From NCBI GenBank assembly GCA_034401795.1, contig CM067372.1, forward strand, positions 39,956,520-40,020,519: a stretch of DNA of 64,000 nt. The letters are read 5' to 3'. The stretch comes from Chaetoderma sp. LZ-2023a (lineage: Eukaryota; Mollusca; Caudofoveata; Chaetodermatida; Chaetodermatidae). The notes beneath the pieces were generated by a model. The model did no database searches. It was not told the DNA's origin and saw only the letters and a program-made list of their open reading frames with translations. A program made the position numbers and the translations under genes. Shown piece after piece: positions 1-12,004 of the stretch (position 1 is its first letter; each line of letters opens with the position of its first letter).

Positions 1-110
1 ATGATATAAAACTTATACTGTTAAATATTTTAAAATTAAATTAATTTAACTGGAAGCCGTTACTTCCACCCAAATTAATTTCAAAATATTCAACAGGTCC
101 TGTATTGTAT
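1..110. repeat. Partial foldback MITE copy
   Basis: Two inverted AT-rich arms face each other (about 19-58 and 70-100, with the motif ttcaaaatattcaac in the second arm). The same arm motif recurs at 10.2, 42.3, 44.5 and 47.0 kb, so this is a diverged or truncated member of that family cut by the window edge. Confidence 0.4.
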
Positions 111-2917
111 CCTTGAAAAAGAGATATGGGGAATTCATCGGCGGAATGGGTAATGAGAACTCGGTTTTAGGATATACACAACAGTCAGGGGTGTGGTTTA
201 ATAAACCTTATCCCTTTTAGCCATGGCTTCTGCAGTGGTCTTGGGAAATGGCCATTTGCAGACGTCGCACAACTGTTTCCAGGCATTTCAAGAGGTATCG
301 ACAGATACACAAGAAATGACATGTGATACAGGATCATTCAAGCCCTACTCTGACGACACTTGTTATATTGAGAACATAAAAATAATCTGACTGGATCTAT
401 GAACTCATCACTGTGGATCAATATGTACGAATCGATTTGCATGAGGGGAAGCATCTGCACACAGTATTGTGATTTACACACATCTGGAGGAAAATCTCAT
501 CCGTCCGCCCATCTGGCTATCTTATCAGAAACCATTTGGTGGAATTCAGTCAAATTTGTAAGTGATTGTGGAGTGCAAGACAACATTTACGTTAGTGTCC
601 GTCCCCAGGAGGTGGGAGTGGTGCAGAAAGTCACAGCTGGCGGGAGTCAAGCAAATTTGGTATGTTAGTTACCCATATGACTGCGGATTGTGAGGCAATG
701 TTTACATTATAATACGCACCGGGGGTGGGGTTGGGGTGGGGTGGGATGGGGGTGGGTGGGCGAGGTGGACTGGGGTTGTATGGGGGATGGTAAAGTTGAC
801 GAAAGAAGGGGGTGGGGTGGGGTGGGTTGTGGATTTGCAATGTCATGTCATCATACTGCACATTCTAGTCTCTTATTAACAATAGTAGTGATCCTACTCT
901 CGTCGGCTTACTAATTAACACTCCAACTTCTAAAGCATGCTTAGGATGAATAATGTTATAATAACATTTTGATCAATAGTACTAACAGAAATTACCATTC
1001 ACACGTTCCAACCACAAAACGACAGCGATTCTCTAACTAGTGCAAATGTGTCTTTTGAACAGACTTATCATACAACTGTAAGTGGCCATTATTAAAAGAC
1101 TGCTCTGCAGGTATGTGTCTGTTGGCTCCAGACACTCCTTTGACACTTCATGACCGAGACACCAAGTCAACTGCCTCTGCTCTTCTGTATTCCTAGCCTC
1201 TGTTCAGACTTTCATTCATAGTTCATCCGCCTCTGTTTTATTTCAGCTACCTTTCATCCATCTTTTACTCAGTTATTTCATTCAAGATAAGCATTCAATT
1301 GATTTCTCACACTTATACAGAACTTTCCGTTTTCTCAATATTACGCCCACACTACAATACAAGAACATGAAAAGATTAAATATATGAATCTTGCCCAAAC
1401 TCTGTTATGTAATGAGTGCTATTGATCCAACCACCGGCCGTTCAACCTAATATTGTGCTACTAACGATTTCTGCCTCCATCACCGGGTCATCCATCCATC
1501 AACTTATACTTCTAACAGAGTATTCATTAACTGTTTAAATTGTCTACTAATTCGGCAAAGCACATGCTGGCAAACCCTAGCATGGCACGTGTCAGAATTC
1601 TAGGTAGAAATTTGATATGTCGATTTTTCTGGCAACCATCTTGGATTTCCGAAAATCATTTAAAAGACTACTCCGCCTTAATCTTTGGTTCGATCTCAAC
1701 CAAGCTTGACTTGAAAGACTATATGATGGTAGGCTTCTGGAGTTCTAAACAGAAATCTGATTGATAAATCTTTACACATTGATCTGGTATTTACCGAAAT
1801 TTCGAGGAAACAAATACAGTTTTCCAGTTTAAACACTATAAATTAACTAATATATTAGACCTACTATTACTAGAAGCTTGGAATATAATCCATGCTGACA
1901 GAGACTTAACGGATGACAGAACTTTAATAATGTGTGGTGGGACTGCATTTATTTCATCGCATATGCTACACAAAATGCCAATTTGTTAAATCGCATGTGT
2001 TACATGTATATACATATTTATACTCTTCGTGTTATAGCATTGTAAAATGAGGCATGGAAGATAGTGAATATATACTATATAAGCACTTACGCCAAAAAGT
2101 TTGCCCGTATAATATATAAAATAGTTTGGGCACTAAAATTTGTCACGCCGCTTCCGTTTTTCCAGTCACATATGTTTGTTTTACCAATAGAATTAAATGT
2201 TTGTATCTAAAATATGGATTGCCAAAGCATAATTTTCTAGTCACATGATCTAATGTATATCATAAACACATTATAAAAATATTTCCTGTGTAAGATGTTT
2301 CAATATTGTTATTTTAAGCATGTATTTGGCCATATTGGACATCATCACATATGTTACAATTTCAGAGCCTACAGAGAACGTGCTGGTATATGATTTTAAT
2401 GCAGTATAACTATTTTCTAACTTTTACAATAATTTCATGTTCCTGTTAGCTCAATCCATCAAATGTATTCATTTTCAATGCTATCTAAAATTTGGTATCA
2501 TTGTCCTATTTTTGGCCGACTACTGTGGATGATATACGCTATGCTATGGGACGTTACACGCTGTACTGTTACGTCATGATGTGCATCACTCGCACTCGTC
2601 TTCAGTGTAGTGATATCAAATGCCGCGAAGATGGACATATTCTGTTTGGTCAATACAAAATTACTTTCGCACACTAACAACCAATGGACATATTTCTCTG
2701 CATTATTAACCGGGTACAAAGCATGTCGAAATATAATAAAGTTAGTCTTATAAAGTATCACCTTTAGAATCATGTTATCGTGTCAAGGAAGCTGGTTTTT
2801 AGAGAAATAAGGGAATTAGATTTATTTTTTCCTTTCCGCAAATATTATGGGCGATATTTAGGGATATATTCATTTAACCCTTTAAGCCTTAAATTTGTAT
2901 GAAAAGATTAAAATTTT
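111..2917. other. No gene recognised
   Basis: AT-rich intergenic sequence. I see no exon with splice sites and no conserved protein motif. Its only recognisable content is a dispersed repeat at about 540-800. Confidence 0.5.
540..800 (-). repeat. Dispersed copy of the 53.6-54.7 kb repeat unit
   Basis: It contains the reverse complement of the unit found as an array at 53.6-54.7 kb. The shared landmarks are 'tggaattcagtcaaatttg', 'gttacccatatgactgcgga' and a G-rich tract after a 'tttacat' block. The G-rich part (720-830) is simple GGGTG sequence. Confidence 0.5.
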
Positions 2918-3066
2918 CTCATAGAAAATGTCCATTTGCAAACCAAAAGAAGACAATTTCTGACAATTTACCACAAGAATGACTGGCTCGATAACCGAGC
3001 CAGTCATTCCAGCGGTAAATTTTCAAAAATTGTCTTCTTTTGGTCTGCAAATTGACATTTCTCAAG
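2918..3066. repeat. Palindromic (foldback) repeat
   Basis: Two arms of about 70 bp are near-perfect reverse complements with almost no loop. The centre reads 'ctggctcgataaccgagccag', and the arms share blocks such as 'ccaaaagaagacaattt' and its complement. The sequence could fold into a long hairpin and is probably a small MITE. Confidence 0.75.
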
Positions 3067-3188
3067 ACTACTACAGAATCCGTTTTTGGCAGGTTTGAGT
3101 GTTAAAGAGTTAAAAGCTGTTTTATCAGGATATCTACAAGTACAGAGTAGTCGGCAAATGAACATGCCTATTAAAATGATGATTAATT

Positions 3189-3308
3189 GGCTATCACATA
3201 CAGGTGGCTATCACATACAGGTGGCTATCACATACAGGTGGCTATCACATACAGGTGGCTATCACATACAGGTGGCTATCACATACAGGTGGCTATCACA
3301 TACATGTG
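3189..3308 (+). repeat. 17-bp tandem repeat, 7 units
   Basis: Seven head-to-tail copies of ggctatcacatacaggt; the last has one change. The units are nearly identical, so the array is young. Confidence 0.9.
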
Positions 3309-3728
3309 GCAGAGTGGGAATACCTGGTGTATTTAATAAATTATAAAGCTACTTATGATCAGAGAAACAGAGATGCGATGAGGACTGGAGAGCATAGACA
3401 TTTTAGTTGTAGCTATAAATCTACTGGATACTTGCTGAGTGATATGATTATACTTGTGTCGGTCTACATATGACATGTGAGGGTGCTTTCGTGGCAAGAA
3501 TGTTCGGTTATGTTTATCCAACTTCAGGGTGATATTGTGTTTGCTACATACACATCTTAAATCTAATAGGCTCTATTTAATACCCTGCCAGGCGCAGAAA
3601 CTTCAGGGAGAGGTTTGGTGATTGTCTTAGAGAATGTTATGTTTAAGCTGGTGACGACAGTCAGTCAAATAATACTTTAGAAAATCACTGCTTTCACTTT
3701 GGTTATTTGATCATTATTATAATGCAGT

Positions 3729-3848
3729 CTACACCAGTGTCCCGCGACACGCCTTGCCATGACAGTCTGGGAATGGGAACGTATCTGGAATGATCATGGT
3801 CTCTGTTGTGAAGGTTAATGTAGTGCCACCAACGCCTGCAAAGGTTGC
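3729..3848 (-). CDS. PqaA/AprA-like protein, last coding exon
   Basis: This minus-strand exon encodes 39 residues and a stop, beginning ATFAGVGG and containing TTETMIIPDTFPFPDCHG then a C-R-G-T-L-V end. This C-terminus is typical of animal and Dictyostelium AprA-like members of the PhoPQ-activated pathogenicity-related family. The acceptor is a clean ttttgttttacag at 3849-3861. The exon starts in phase 0, matching the end of the exon at 4446-4511. Two cysteines in the last 12 residues probably form a disulphide in a secreted protein (inference). The three 39-bp repeats just upstream duplicate the acceptor. Family assignment is from remembered motifs, not a search. Confidence 0.85.
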   Translation of the reverse strand, partial: ATFAGVGGTTLTFTTETMIIPDTFPFPDCHGKACRGTLV

Positions 3849-3965
3849 CTGTAAAACAAAATACAATACATTCACTACAAAGGTCGTCTGTAAAACAAAA
3901 TACAATAAATTCACTACAAAGGTCGTTTGTAAAACAAAATGCAATACATTCACCATTTCAGAACA
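3849..3965 (-). repeat. 39-bp tandem repeat duplicating a splice acceptor
   Basis: Three units of 39 bp (starting 3850, 3889 and 3928 on the plus strand) lie directly upstream of the last host exon. Read on the minus strand, each ends with ttttgttttaca followed by g or a and then a sequence like the exon start. 39 bp is 13 codons and the units are open in the frame of the exon. Confidence 0.85.
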
Positions 3966-3999
3966 TATGCCTCAAATAAAAGTAAATAAATTAGGTTAA

Positions 4000-4046
4000 A
4001 TATCCAAGCGTTGACTATCGCTGTTGTGCTAGCCTCACAGATAGTG

Positions 4047-4050
<4 letters not shown>
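4000..4050 (-). repeat. Short fragment of the LINE 3' region
   Basis: It shares 'cgttgactatcgctgtt' and the following 'ctagcctcacagatagtgga' with 4930-4976, part of the LINE-derived block in the next intron. It sits in the intron between exons 3729-3848 and 4446-4511. Confidence 0.55.
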
Positions 4051-4129
<79 letters not shown>

Positions 4130-4130
4130 T
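4046..4130. repeat. (AAT)n microsatellite
   Basis: A run of aat triplets with few interruptions, in an intron of the minus-strand host gene. A further (GGGT)n/(AAT)n tract lies at 4363-4430, next to the following exon. Confidence 0.95.
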
Positions 4131-4393
4131 GAACTGATAACTCTTACCAGAACGATGTTCTTGTGCTAAGAATTGAGCAAAATCTGATACGCAGTTTTCG
4201 CTGACAGACAAACAAATGAACAAACGAACGAACGAATGAACAAATGATCAAATGAATGAACGACCAAACGAATGGACGAACAAATGGGCTGGCATTCTGG
4301 TGGGCAGTGGATTGGTGTGCTGGTGGGCGGGCATGTGGGAGGCGGGCGGGTAGGGTTGGCGGGTGGGTGGGTGGGTGGGTGGGTGGGTGGGTG

Positions 4394-4428
<35 letters not shown>

Positions 4429-4445
4429 TAATAATGTATACATAC

Positions 4446-4511
4446 CTCTATGAAGAATGCCAGCCAGCCCTTAGGTGGGCGGTCAAACTCAGCTTGGTAT
4501 GTGTTCGTTCC
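4446..4511 (-). CDS. PqaA/AprA-like protein, penultimate coding exon
   Basis: This 66-bp minus-strand exon encodes 22 residues: GTNTYQAEFDRPP then KGWLAFFIE. It has acceptor ttgttgcag (4512-4520) and donor gtatgt (4440-4445). Both ends are phase 0, so it joins the exons at 6823-6916 and 3729-3848 without a frame change. The aromatic G-W-x-A-F-F-I-E stretch followed by a small-residue segment is the usual block near the end of PqaA/AprA-like proteins. Microsatellites press on both sides ((GGGT)n/(AAT)n at 4363-4430 and (ATG)n from 4537). Confidence 0.87.
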
Positions 4512-4536
4512 CTGCAACAATAATAAGAAGGCGACA

Positions 4537-4569
<33 letters not shown>

Positions 4570-4579
4570 GTGATGATGG

Positions 4580-4662
<83 letters not shown>
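4537..4662. repeat. (ATG)n microsatellite
   Basis: About 40 atg triplets with a few interruptions, in an intron about 25 bp upstream of the exon at 4446-4511 on its coding strand. Confidence 0.95.
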
Positions 4663-4663
<1 letters not shown>

Positions 4664-4679
4664 CTGTATTCTGTGGCTA

Positions 4680-6660
4680 CTAGGAGTGAAAACTACTTTC
4701 AGCGGGCAATAGGTTTTCTTCACCGTTCTCTACCGTGTCTTGTCCGTTGCCAGCATCCTAAGCTAAGCCATGTGAGGTTATGTTTTAAAATCTGATCGCA
4801 AAACTCATAGCAAGATGGTGCTACAACATTCGTTGCATGCGGGATACACATTGCCATCTTGGACAGACACATCCAATGCTTTTAGAGTGGTCGTATTGTC
4901 TGGGATTCTCGGGGGCGGGGGCATATCCGAACGTTGACTATCGCTGTTGCGCTAGCCTCACAGATAGTGGAATCATGTTGCGCAGTTTTTACAGTGCTGC
5001 ATTTGAGATTAGGTTGTGTGTTCGCCACATGTATTAGCAATAACAAGCATCGCGTTTGTTCAAGAGAATCCTTGGAGATATGCAGCTGTCGCAGCTCATG
5101 CACATACACCCGCCTCTTCCATATGCCCTTGAGATAACCTAAGAAATTATGCTAGTTTAATAAGGCTCGTATAGTAGTCTTTGCACACCTCATTGGCGAT
5201 GATGAGTGAGTATTTTCTGCAACTTGAAGGAGTGGAATTGTGGCGTATTCTTCAGTCTTCTCCACGGTGTCTTGTTCTTCGCAGGCATCCTGAGCTCCCT
5301 TACATTCTTTTTTGCCTTTAGTGATCTTAGATTATATTTCTAAGATCTAATCCCAAAGAAAACTTATTATGGCATCATGTGCCTGTCTTATACTTGTGTG
5401 CTATATACTTGTGATAATTCCAATGCTTTCTGAATGGGCGCATTCGAATGGAATACCCACACATTGGCTATCGATGTTATTCTGTCCTCACAGGCAGTGC
5501 ACACGTGTTCTACAGTTTGCAAAGTGCTGAGCTTGAGATTAGGCTGTGTGATTAGTGGTGGTTCGTGGTGGCTCGCATCTGTTTGCGATGGCGTGCATCG
5601 AGTCTATTTAAGGGGGCCTCGGAGCTGCCCACCTGTCACATCGGAAAAGCATTATCGAGACGCATGCAACATCACCTATGTGCTCTATACTGTCAAATGA
5701 GTATTAGAGCCTATAATCCACAGCTTGCAGAACGACTGTAAATCAATAGCTTCTGGTACGTCACAATTTGCAATGTTGGCTGAACTGTAGAGAAGTGAGG
5801 TACCTTCGTCATTTTGTCTCCTTTGTATCGGACATGTATACATATGTGATCTCCGTTTTGGCTTCACTCATGAAGAGTTGTGTGGCTCTGAGCTGTTTTG
5901 TAACTATTGGAAGCAATTCATCAAGAATACCTTTTTGTTCATTGGAGAAATCAACATCATCTGCATAGTCCATCTCTAGTGGCATTTCCAGCTTTGAGCT
6001 TGGAGGGTCTGGTCTTGTCGAATGCTCTCAAACATACGTTAGATCAGCGGCGATATAATAGATGAAGATCACTGGTGACAAACCATCTCATAGCAGTGAT
6101 CTAATTTTGCAGAATACGTTCATTTGATGTGAACAGTTAATTTTGTGTTTACTCATAAAAGTCTCACTTGGCATAGTTCGTCATCGTCGCAGCCAGCTTA
6201 ATGGATGAATTGTAGAATATGTGGTATCTGGATGGGGTCAAATACACCTGCCATGTCGATTCCCATTTTGTAGAGGTGCCAATGTTTTAATCCAGGCATG
6301 TGCTATGCCAAGACTATGCATACTTGGTCTCATGTATGGGTGTGGTCCTGGTAGTATCTTGGGTTTAGGCTGTGCGATGAGCCTGTCTTCTCTCATAGCA
6401 AATATTGGAAGACGTTATTCAAAGACAGAGCAGGTGATGTGTGCGATGGGTGCATAAGGAATTCATTGTTGATGACATCTGTCCCACATGCACGTCCATT
6501 CATCATGACAATTATTGCTTTTCTAGCCTCTGCTTCTATTATTGAGTTCTGCAGAAATCTAGCTGCCCGTCGAATGGGTGCTGCCTCTTCTTCTGTATTG
6601 GTGAAAGATCTTCTACAATTTGCGAGTCACAAGCATAGTGATAACACCAACATAATTCAA
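4680..6660 (-). mobile_element. Decayed LINE (non-LTR retrotransposon) with RT motifs
   Basis: On the minus strand several frames give reverse-transcriptase blocks in the right order. Near 6200-6290 there is MGIDMAGVFD (the A-F-D-T-I type motif) and A-G-C-D-D-D-E-L. At about 6000-5940 there is PLEMDYADDVDF, the catalytic YADD box. At 5830-5700 there is a segment ending with SFCKLWIIGSN. The order and spacing fit the RT of a LINE family common in marine invertebrates. The 3' part appears twice in tandem (about 5690-5240 and 5110-4690), sharing 'gagattaggctgtgtg'-like text. Stops and frameshifts are numerous, so this is an inactive copy. It lies wholly in the intron between host exons 4446-4511 and 6823-6916. 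Confidence 0.75.
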
Positions 6661-6822
6661 TATAATATCTTTTAAGACAGATTCTTAAGTAGTTCTGCAT
6701 TTTTGTTATAGAAATCTTTAATGCATCGAAATAATAGCTTTAAAGTGTATCGGCTTTGGTAACAAGGGCATAAACTATCACATCATCGCAGCAGATCTCG
6801 AATTTAAGTTGAGGGTACATAC

Positions 6823-6916
6823 CACTTTCTTGACATCTTTAAAGAACCAGAGTACAGGGTGAAACTTGGGCTTGGTTGGATCGCCAGGAGTTCCAATAAA
6901 TAAGCGAAAGTCACGT
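6823..6916 (-). CDS. PqaA/AprA-like protein, internal exon (RDFR block)
   Basis: This 94-bp minus-strand exon encodes RDFRLFIGTPGD then PTKPKFHPVLWFFKDVKKV. The R-D-F-R motif is a hallmark of the C-terminal region of PhoPQ-activated proteins, where it follows a beta-rich segment. The acceptor is ttttttacag (6917-6926) and the donor gtatgt (6817-6822). It begins in phase 2 (one base completing an Arg codon) and ends in phase 0, both matching the neighbouring exons at 7677-7771 and 4446-4511. No stop or frameshift is seen, so the gene appears functional here. Confidence 0.9.
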
Positions 6917-7676
6917 CTGTAAAAAAGAGAATGTTTAGGCGATAAAATAGAATATCAGCTCTAGTTTCACTATCCACAGACTACTGGATGACATGCTGTT
7001 TATATGATGGACTACCGCCATACCGCCACTGGCTGGATGAGTAATAATTCAACAAAATAGTTCTTAGCGTCTCTAAATACACGTACATTGCCTTTCAAAC
7101 AAGTTTCCCCCAATGACTTATGTAAGGTCAATAATATTCATTAACTAACTCAATATGTACTTAAACGTGCAATAATGTAGCGAATTACTACACATATGGG
7201 CATTTGTCCCTGATGTGCAAAACAGTTTTTAAATTGTCTGGTCACATATATCTCCAAACGACCATATAAAAACACATGTCTAGACATGTATGGGATACAT
7301 GAACCATGCACACTAGATCTCATTGGGGCCAATCATGCAGACGGGTGATTCATTTAATTAATTTTCTCATGTTGAAATTGTCATCTGATTGCAAATGCGT
7401 ATATAAACTCACAAAATCTGGCAATAAGGGTATCCCTCGCACAATCCAACGTCGATAACCACCGTCAGCAACAGGTGCACCATGCCAATATGGAACACGG
7501 TACCAGTATGCCTAAGAGCACACATAACAAATGCATCTCCATTTACCCACATGTCTTCAACTTGATCATCACACCTATACCCCAAACCAACCCTCCCGCC
7601 ACTGCTGCCACCAACAGTATGCTCCTCTCACAAATGGCATATGCTGGCAAAGATAAGGCTGTATAAAGTACCATAC

Positions 7677-7771
7677 CTGCCATCAGATGACTCCAGTGTC
7701 TCTGTGACCCAGGCTTTGAGTTGTGTTGGAGCAGTGTCTGTGACTAGGGTAATCCGTCCACCTGTTGATGT
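7677..7771 (-). CDS. PqaA/AprA-like protein, internal exon
   Basis: This 95-bp minus-strand exon encodes TSTGGRITLVTDTAP then TQLKAWVTETLESSDG plus two bases of an Arg codon. The beta-strand pattern (G-x-I-T-L-V-T-D then a K-A-W-x-x-x-T segment) immediately before R-D-F-R is the usual order in the PqaA family. The acceptor is ctctttcag (7772-7780) and the donor gtatgg (7671-7676). The start is phase 0, following the 13-codon exon at 9927-9965. A dinucleotide repeat of nearly 300 bp sits in the upstream intron. Confidence 0.9.
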
Positions 7772-7962
7772 CTGAAAGAGAATGACTAGGAATTTGACAT
7801 TTTGATTGATATATTGGGCAATTGGGTTCCTACAACACACACTACTCACAGATTGTGAACGGTATTCAAATCAGATAATGAAATAAAGGTCGACGTGGAT
7901 TTACATCAAGCGTTGCTTGACAGCTCTAAAATTCGCATGCATGCATGCACGCACGCAAGCAG

Positions 7963-8250
<288 letters not shown>

Positions 8251-8341
8251 GCACATATGTGTGTACCTGCGCACATATGTATGTAGCTGTGCAGGCCCTC
8301 CCCCATGCACCCACCCATAGTAACATTGCCTTTATAAACAA

Positions 8342-9926
8342 CTATATTAGAGAATATATTCATTGTAGCAATATTCGAGAATGTGGAGGACCTAGTCTAC
8401 ACAAAGCAATGAACATATATTTCCCAGACTAGCTGGTGGAACATTGTTTAACAGTACAGTCTGCCACTTGGATTGACGATTGCCCTCAAAACCTCTCGCG
8501 TAGAGGTGTTATCTTTGCTCTATATCCATAAACATGGTTAATATCAAACATCACAAGTTTCTCTATTGCAGAACTTGATTTGATATGTTTGCCAATGACA
8601 TGCATCATAAGCCTATGAGGAACCAATGAGTTCAAGGTCCTGCTTTAAAAACTAGAGTTAACATTGACGCATTCAGGAATACATCTACTGCGCAAACGTG
8701 TCAAGCATAGTGCAATAATCTCGCAGACACTTCGGTCATAATGCTCAGGCCACAGCAAACATTCCCTCACAGAATGGCCGTTTTCAAGAGAACAAACATA
8801 AGCACACGTCACATCGTAAAAACCATTATCGTACACTCATAGCCAGTCTCCTACACAGTGTACATAAATTATGCACACACTAAGCTGCTTGCCTCATACT
8901 TTGCCATCTACATTCACCACAAGTGCAGGGGTGATCACTTTTGATGCATCTTGACACCAATCAATTGCAACGTATCGCCAGGTAGCAAGACCATGCTACT
9001 ACACTCACCACGAACCAATCATGCACCAACAGAATTTAGGGGTATGGACCCGATAGTAAGCAAAATTGAGAGCATAAACAGGCGCACAGGAACAATACAT
9101 TCACTGTCATGTGAGCAGTTCAGTATTGGACACAGATAGACAGCACATATGAGCCAAATAGTGACGCATATGACCACACCATCATAGGTTTTTTACATGG
9201 TAATGCACACTTACCGCAAAATAGCCAAAGCTTATTAGGCGAAGGTAAAGGCGCAGGTGGCATGCACAGACATATAGATAGAGCTCATGCAACCGTCATA
9301 CTCACTTGAGATTTCTGGACAAAAGGGCAGCTTACATAAAAATAATCACGCGGGCGTGTGCACGGCCATTGCACTCAAGTAATACCCACATAACATACAG
9401 CAGTGTATCTCCCGGTAGCTGGCGAGGACAATCTCGTGCTGGAGCAGAGGCAGGCGCTGGAGAGGAGGGGAAAATACAGCAGGGTGGCGCGCCGATGGTG
9501 CACATGCAGACCCACAATGCCTATTTGAATGAACAGCTACTTCTGGCTGGAACACCAGTGCGTCATTCTACCACTTCTCGGTTCATCTGGGAATACATGC
9601 ACGTTAACGTCCCGACAGCACAGAGTGCTCCTCCCACTTTTTCCGGTGGAGCGATGCCGAGAACCTCGGCTCATGCACTTGACTAGCTTGCGTGATAGAC
9701 ATCCAGCTAGCCAAATATTCATCGTTTACGTCACTGTTAGAACTGGCGCTCTATGCGAAGCTTAAATACAAAATATGTCAGCTGGCCAGCACCTCGCTCA
9801 CTCCTCTATAATATCATATTGGATCTAAATCTATTGGATTGGAATGAAAATCTAATGTAAAGTTAGCTTCAATTCTTTATTGTGCTATTAATTAGCTCCA
9901 TAGGATGGTGATTATATTGAAGTTAC
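8342..9926. other. Intron without recognised features
   Basis: This stretch lies between host exons 7677-7771 and 9927-9965. I find no further exon with matching splice sites and phase. A minus-strand open stretch near 8930-8980 is too short to support. Confidence 0.5.
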
Positions 9927-9965
9927 CTGTTCTCGTGTCCAGCTCATCTTGGGGAATGGCTTGGC
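9927..9965 (-). CDS. PqaA/AprA-like protein, 13-codon micro-exon
   Basis: This 39-bp minus-strand exon encodes AKPFPKMSWTREQ, with acceptor atttttcag (9966-9974) and donor gtaact (9921-9926). Both ends are phase 0. The P-K-x-S-W-T-R motif just before the beta-rich segment is typical of the family. The exon is too short for gene finders to call alone. The support is that both neighbours (10649-10736 and 7677-7771) join it in frame and in the family's order. Confidence 0.85.
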
Positions 9966-10117
9966 CTGAAAAATATGAAATACATATAATAGTTTCTGCT
10001 GTGTCTAGTGCTACAATTCATTTTAGCCCCCACGGTTATTGGGGGTGGGGTGGGGGTCCTAGTCTCAAAAGCAATCCCCACAATGTCTATTAAACTGTAA
10101 ATTCACCAACGGTCATT

Positions 10118-10357
10118 TAATGGACCGTTCCATTTTTAGCTAAGCCCCGCCCATCTCTAGCTAAGCTCCACCCACACCGGGATCGATCGATCACTGAACT
10201 TCCTGAATATTCATTTCCATAAAAATATACAGGTAAACTGTTGAATATTTCGGCTATGGCAGCAACATTGCCCAGTCAAATTAGTTCCAAAATGTTCAAC
10301 ATAATATTTATTAAATATTAAAGACATACAATTCGTACAACAACGCATAGTCCGTTC
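10118..10357 (-). repeat. Foldback MITE copy
   Basis: It carries the family landmarks: an end with 'ttagctaagccccgcccat', the inverted core 'ctgttgaatatttcggct' / 'aaattagttccaaaatgttc', and the far end 'catacaattcgtac'. It lies in reverse orientation to the copies at 42.2 and 46.9 kb, in the intron between host exons 9927-9965 and 10649-10736. Confidence 0.75.
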
Positions 10358-10648
10358 TAAATTATGCGTTCGTGACGTACCTATCTACATCATTCATGAT
10401 GTCATTCGATTATGATGCCATTCTACACGTCACGTAGTTAATTATGACGTTATATGCTGGATGGATAGTGTGGAAAGGTCTATTCACATGTTTACTGTTA
10501 AACCTTTCCACCTTTCTTGATGGACCAACATACATGGCTTACCATGAAGCTGCGTATTTTGATTATGACGCCAGATACTTGAATCACAGGTTGGATTCAT
10601 CTGATGTAACAGGATTTGCAGTTTAGTTAGTTCAGAGGAGAAACGCAC

Positions 10649-10736
10649 CGTGACAACGGACAGAAAGAATGATGAGATGTCCAAGAAAATGCTCATTACG
10701 TGGCCCGAGCAGGAATGCTCAGCGTTTGGTACCATT
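10649..10736 (-). CDS. PqaA/AprA-like protein, internal exon (VPNAEH block)
   Basis: This 88-bp minus-strand exon encodes MVPNAEHSCSGHVMS then IFLDISSFFLSVVT. The V-P-N-A-E-H-S motif is strongly conserved in PhoPQ-activated pathogenicity-related proteins; it follows the alpha/beta-hydrolase-like core, where the His lies near a putative catalytic site (family knowledge). The acceptor is attatttcag (10737-10746) and the donor gtgcgt (10643-10648). It begins with one base completing a codon from an exon I did not find. The expected preceding blocks (a D-E-F-F-L-P-D-like block and a G-A-S-K-R-G-W-like block) were not seen between 10737 and 15594. Confidence 0.9.
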
Positions 10737-10744
10737 CTGAAATA

Positions 10745-10825
10745 ATCATTATAATAATATTTAAAATAAAATTTAATAAATAAATTAATAATAATAATAC
10801 TAATAATATTAATAATAATAATGTC
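10745..10825. repeat. AT-rich (AAT)n-like tract
   Basis: Degenerate ata/aat simple sequence adjoining the host exon acceptor. Confidence 0.8.
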
Positions 10826-10879
10826 TCGACTCCAGACTCTTCTTAGTTAGCCAGCTATAATCATATTGTAACAATAAAA

Positions 10880-11215
10880 CTTTACCTTGATTTGCAAATC
10901 CGTAAATTTGTAGAGCCATGACCCGGAAGTGAAAAGCGATGGTTGGGTCTTTTGCAGAGTTTTCCTCAAGATATGATATGGTTCAAAGATATTAAATGCC
11001 CCGATTTGGATGTTATGAATGAAATTATTTGGTCGGATGTATCATATATGAGCTTTGAGCGTATTGTCGCGAACGGAAACCAGGAACTAGTCATCTCCGT
11101 GGTGCATGTCGACATTCATCAGAAATTCGGGTAAACAATCATCAGAGTGTTCTTCAAACACATACTACACAACAGGTGAGTTGCATGCTCTTGGCCATTT
11201 ATGTTTTACTGGTAA
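10880..11215 (+). repeat. Dispersed repeat, copy A
   Basis: It aligns by eye with 14570-14960. Shared blocks are 'ccgtaaatttgtag', 'ccatgacccggaagtgaaaa', 'gaaattatttggtcggatg', 'cagaaattc' and 'gagttgcatgct...ccatttatgttt'. The function is unknown; it is probably an old transposon. Confidence 0.7.
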
Positions 11216-12000
11216 CAGTGCTATCAAGACTGAACTATGATTATTGTAACCATCACCATGGCAACGTATAGTTAGTTTATTTACCGGCCCACATTGCATA
11301 TTTGGGCATATTGGAATTTACCCCTAACGACAGGTCAACTGTTAGACCCGTAGCACATGGTGATGGACGAGATGCGGATTTCCATTCAATTCATTGGAGT
11401 GTCTGGATGAAGCGTTGGAGCCCGTCACGCCCTCACGGGAATGATGCTCGCGATGGATATCCGTCTCTCTGCCTCCACCATAAAGACATGTTAAGTGATC
11501 AAACTTGCTTGTGTGAAATGTAGCCATCGTCCCGGTGATGTTTTATGTCGTTGTGGAGCAAGGTAGCCGGATTTTCATCGAATTCGGATGCCTTGTGTCA
11601 TAACATGTATGCATGCTGTCCTCGGAGGTAGATGCTATTCCAAAGCGACCTATGGGAAGCTGAGCGTCTGCACCCATTAGGCATCTGTATCTAAAGATAG
11701 GTAGGAATCCGTGCCACTTGCAGCCAAAGCTAGTTTCCATTTCTAACAACTAAATGGTAGGTTAGACTGTAGCAGAAGGCCCGCATAATAAAGCGGCCTC
11801 TACCAATGCTGTATCTTTGGAAACTACATAAGGCGGTGACCTGGGAATTCTTCGAAAATCGTTCGTCCCATCTTCACATAAACCAGCGTGCAACACCTTA
11901 ATGGTAGCTTCACTAGGATTTTCAGCACTTAGAATTTTCTGTTGAACAAAAGAGTGGCCATTTTTGCCAACTCTTTTCCCCCACTTCGGCGGGAGGGGGG
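11216..12000. other. No gene recognised
   Basis: Short open stretches exist on both strands, but I found no motif, splice pair or relation to the host exons. Confidence 0.4.
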
Positions 12001-12004
12001 CATT

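Noticed and set aside
2918-3066. Rho-independent-like terminator or small RNA hairpin
   Set aside because: The genome is eukaryotic and the 70-bp arms fit a foldback transposon better.
8930-8985. Extra host exon on the minus strand
   Set aside because: A donor-like site exists, but the phase does not fit the neighbouring exons, which already join perfectly.
9306-9686. 126-residue open stretch inside a host intron
   Set aside because: Composition is random and other frames are similarly open; no family match from memory.
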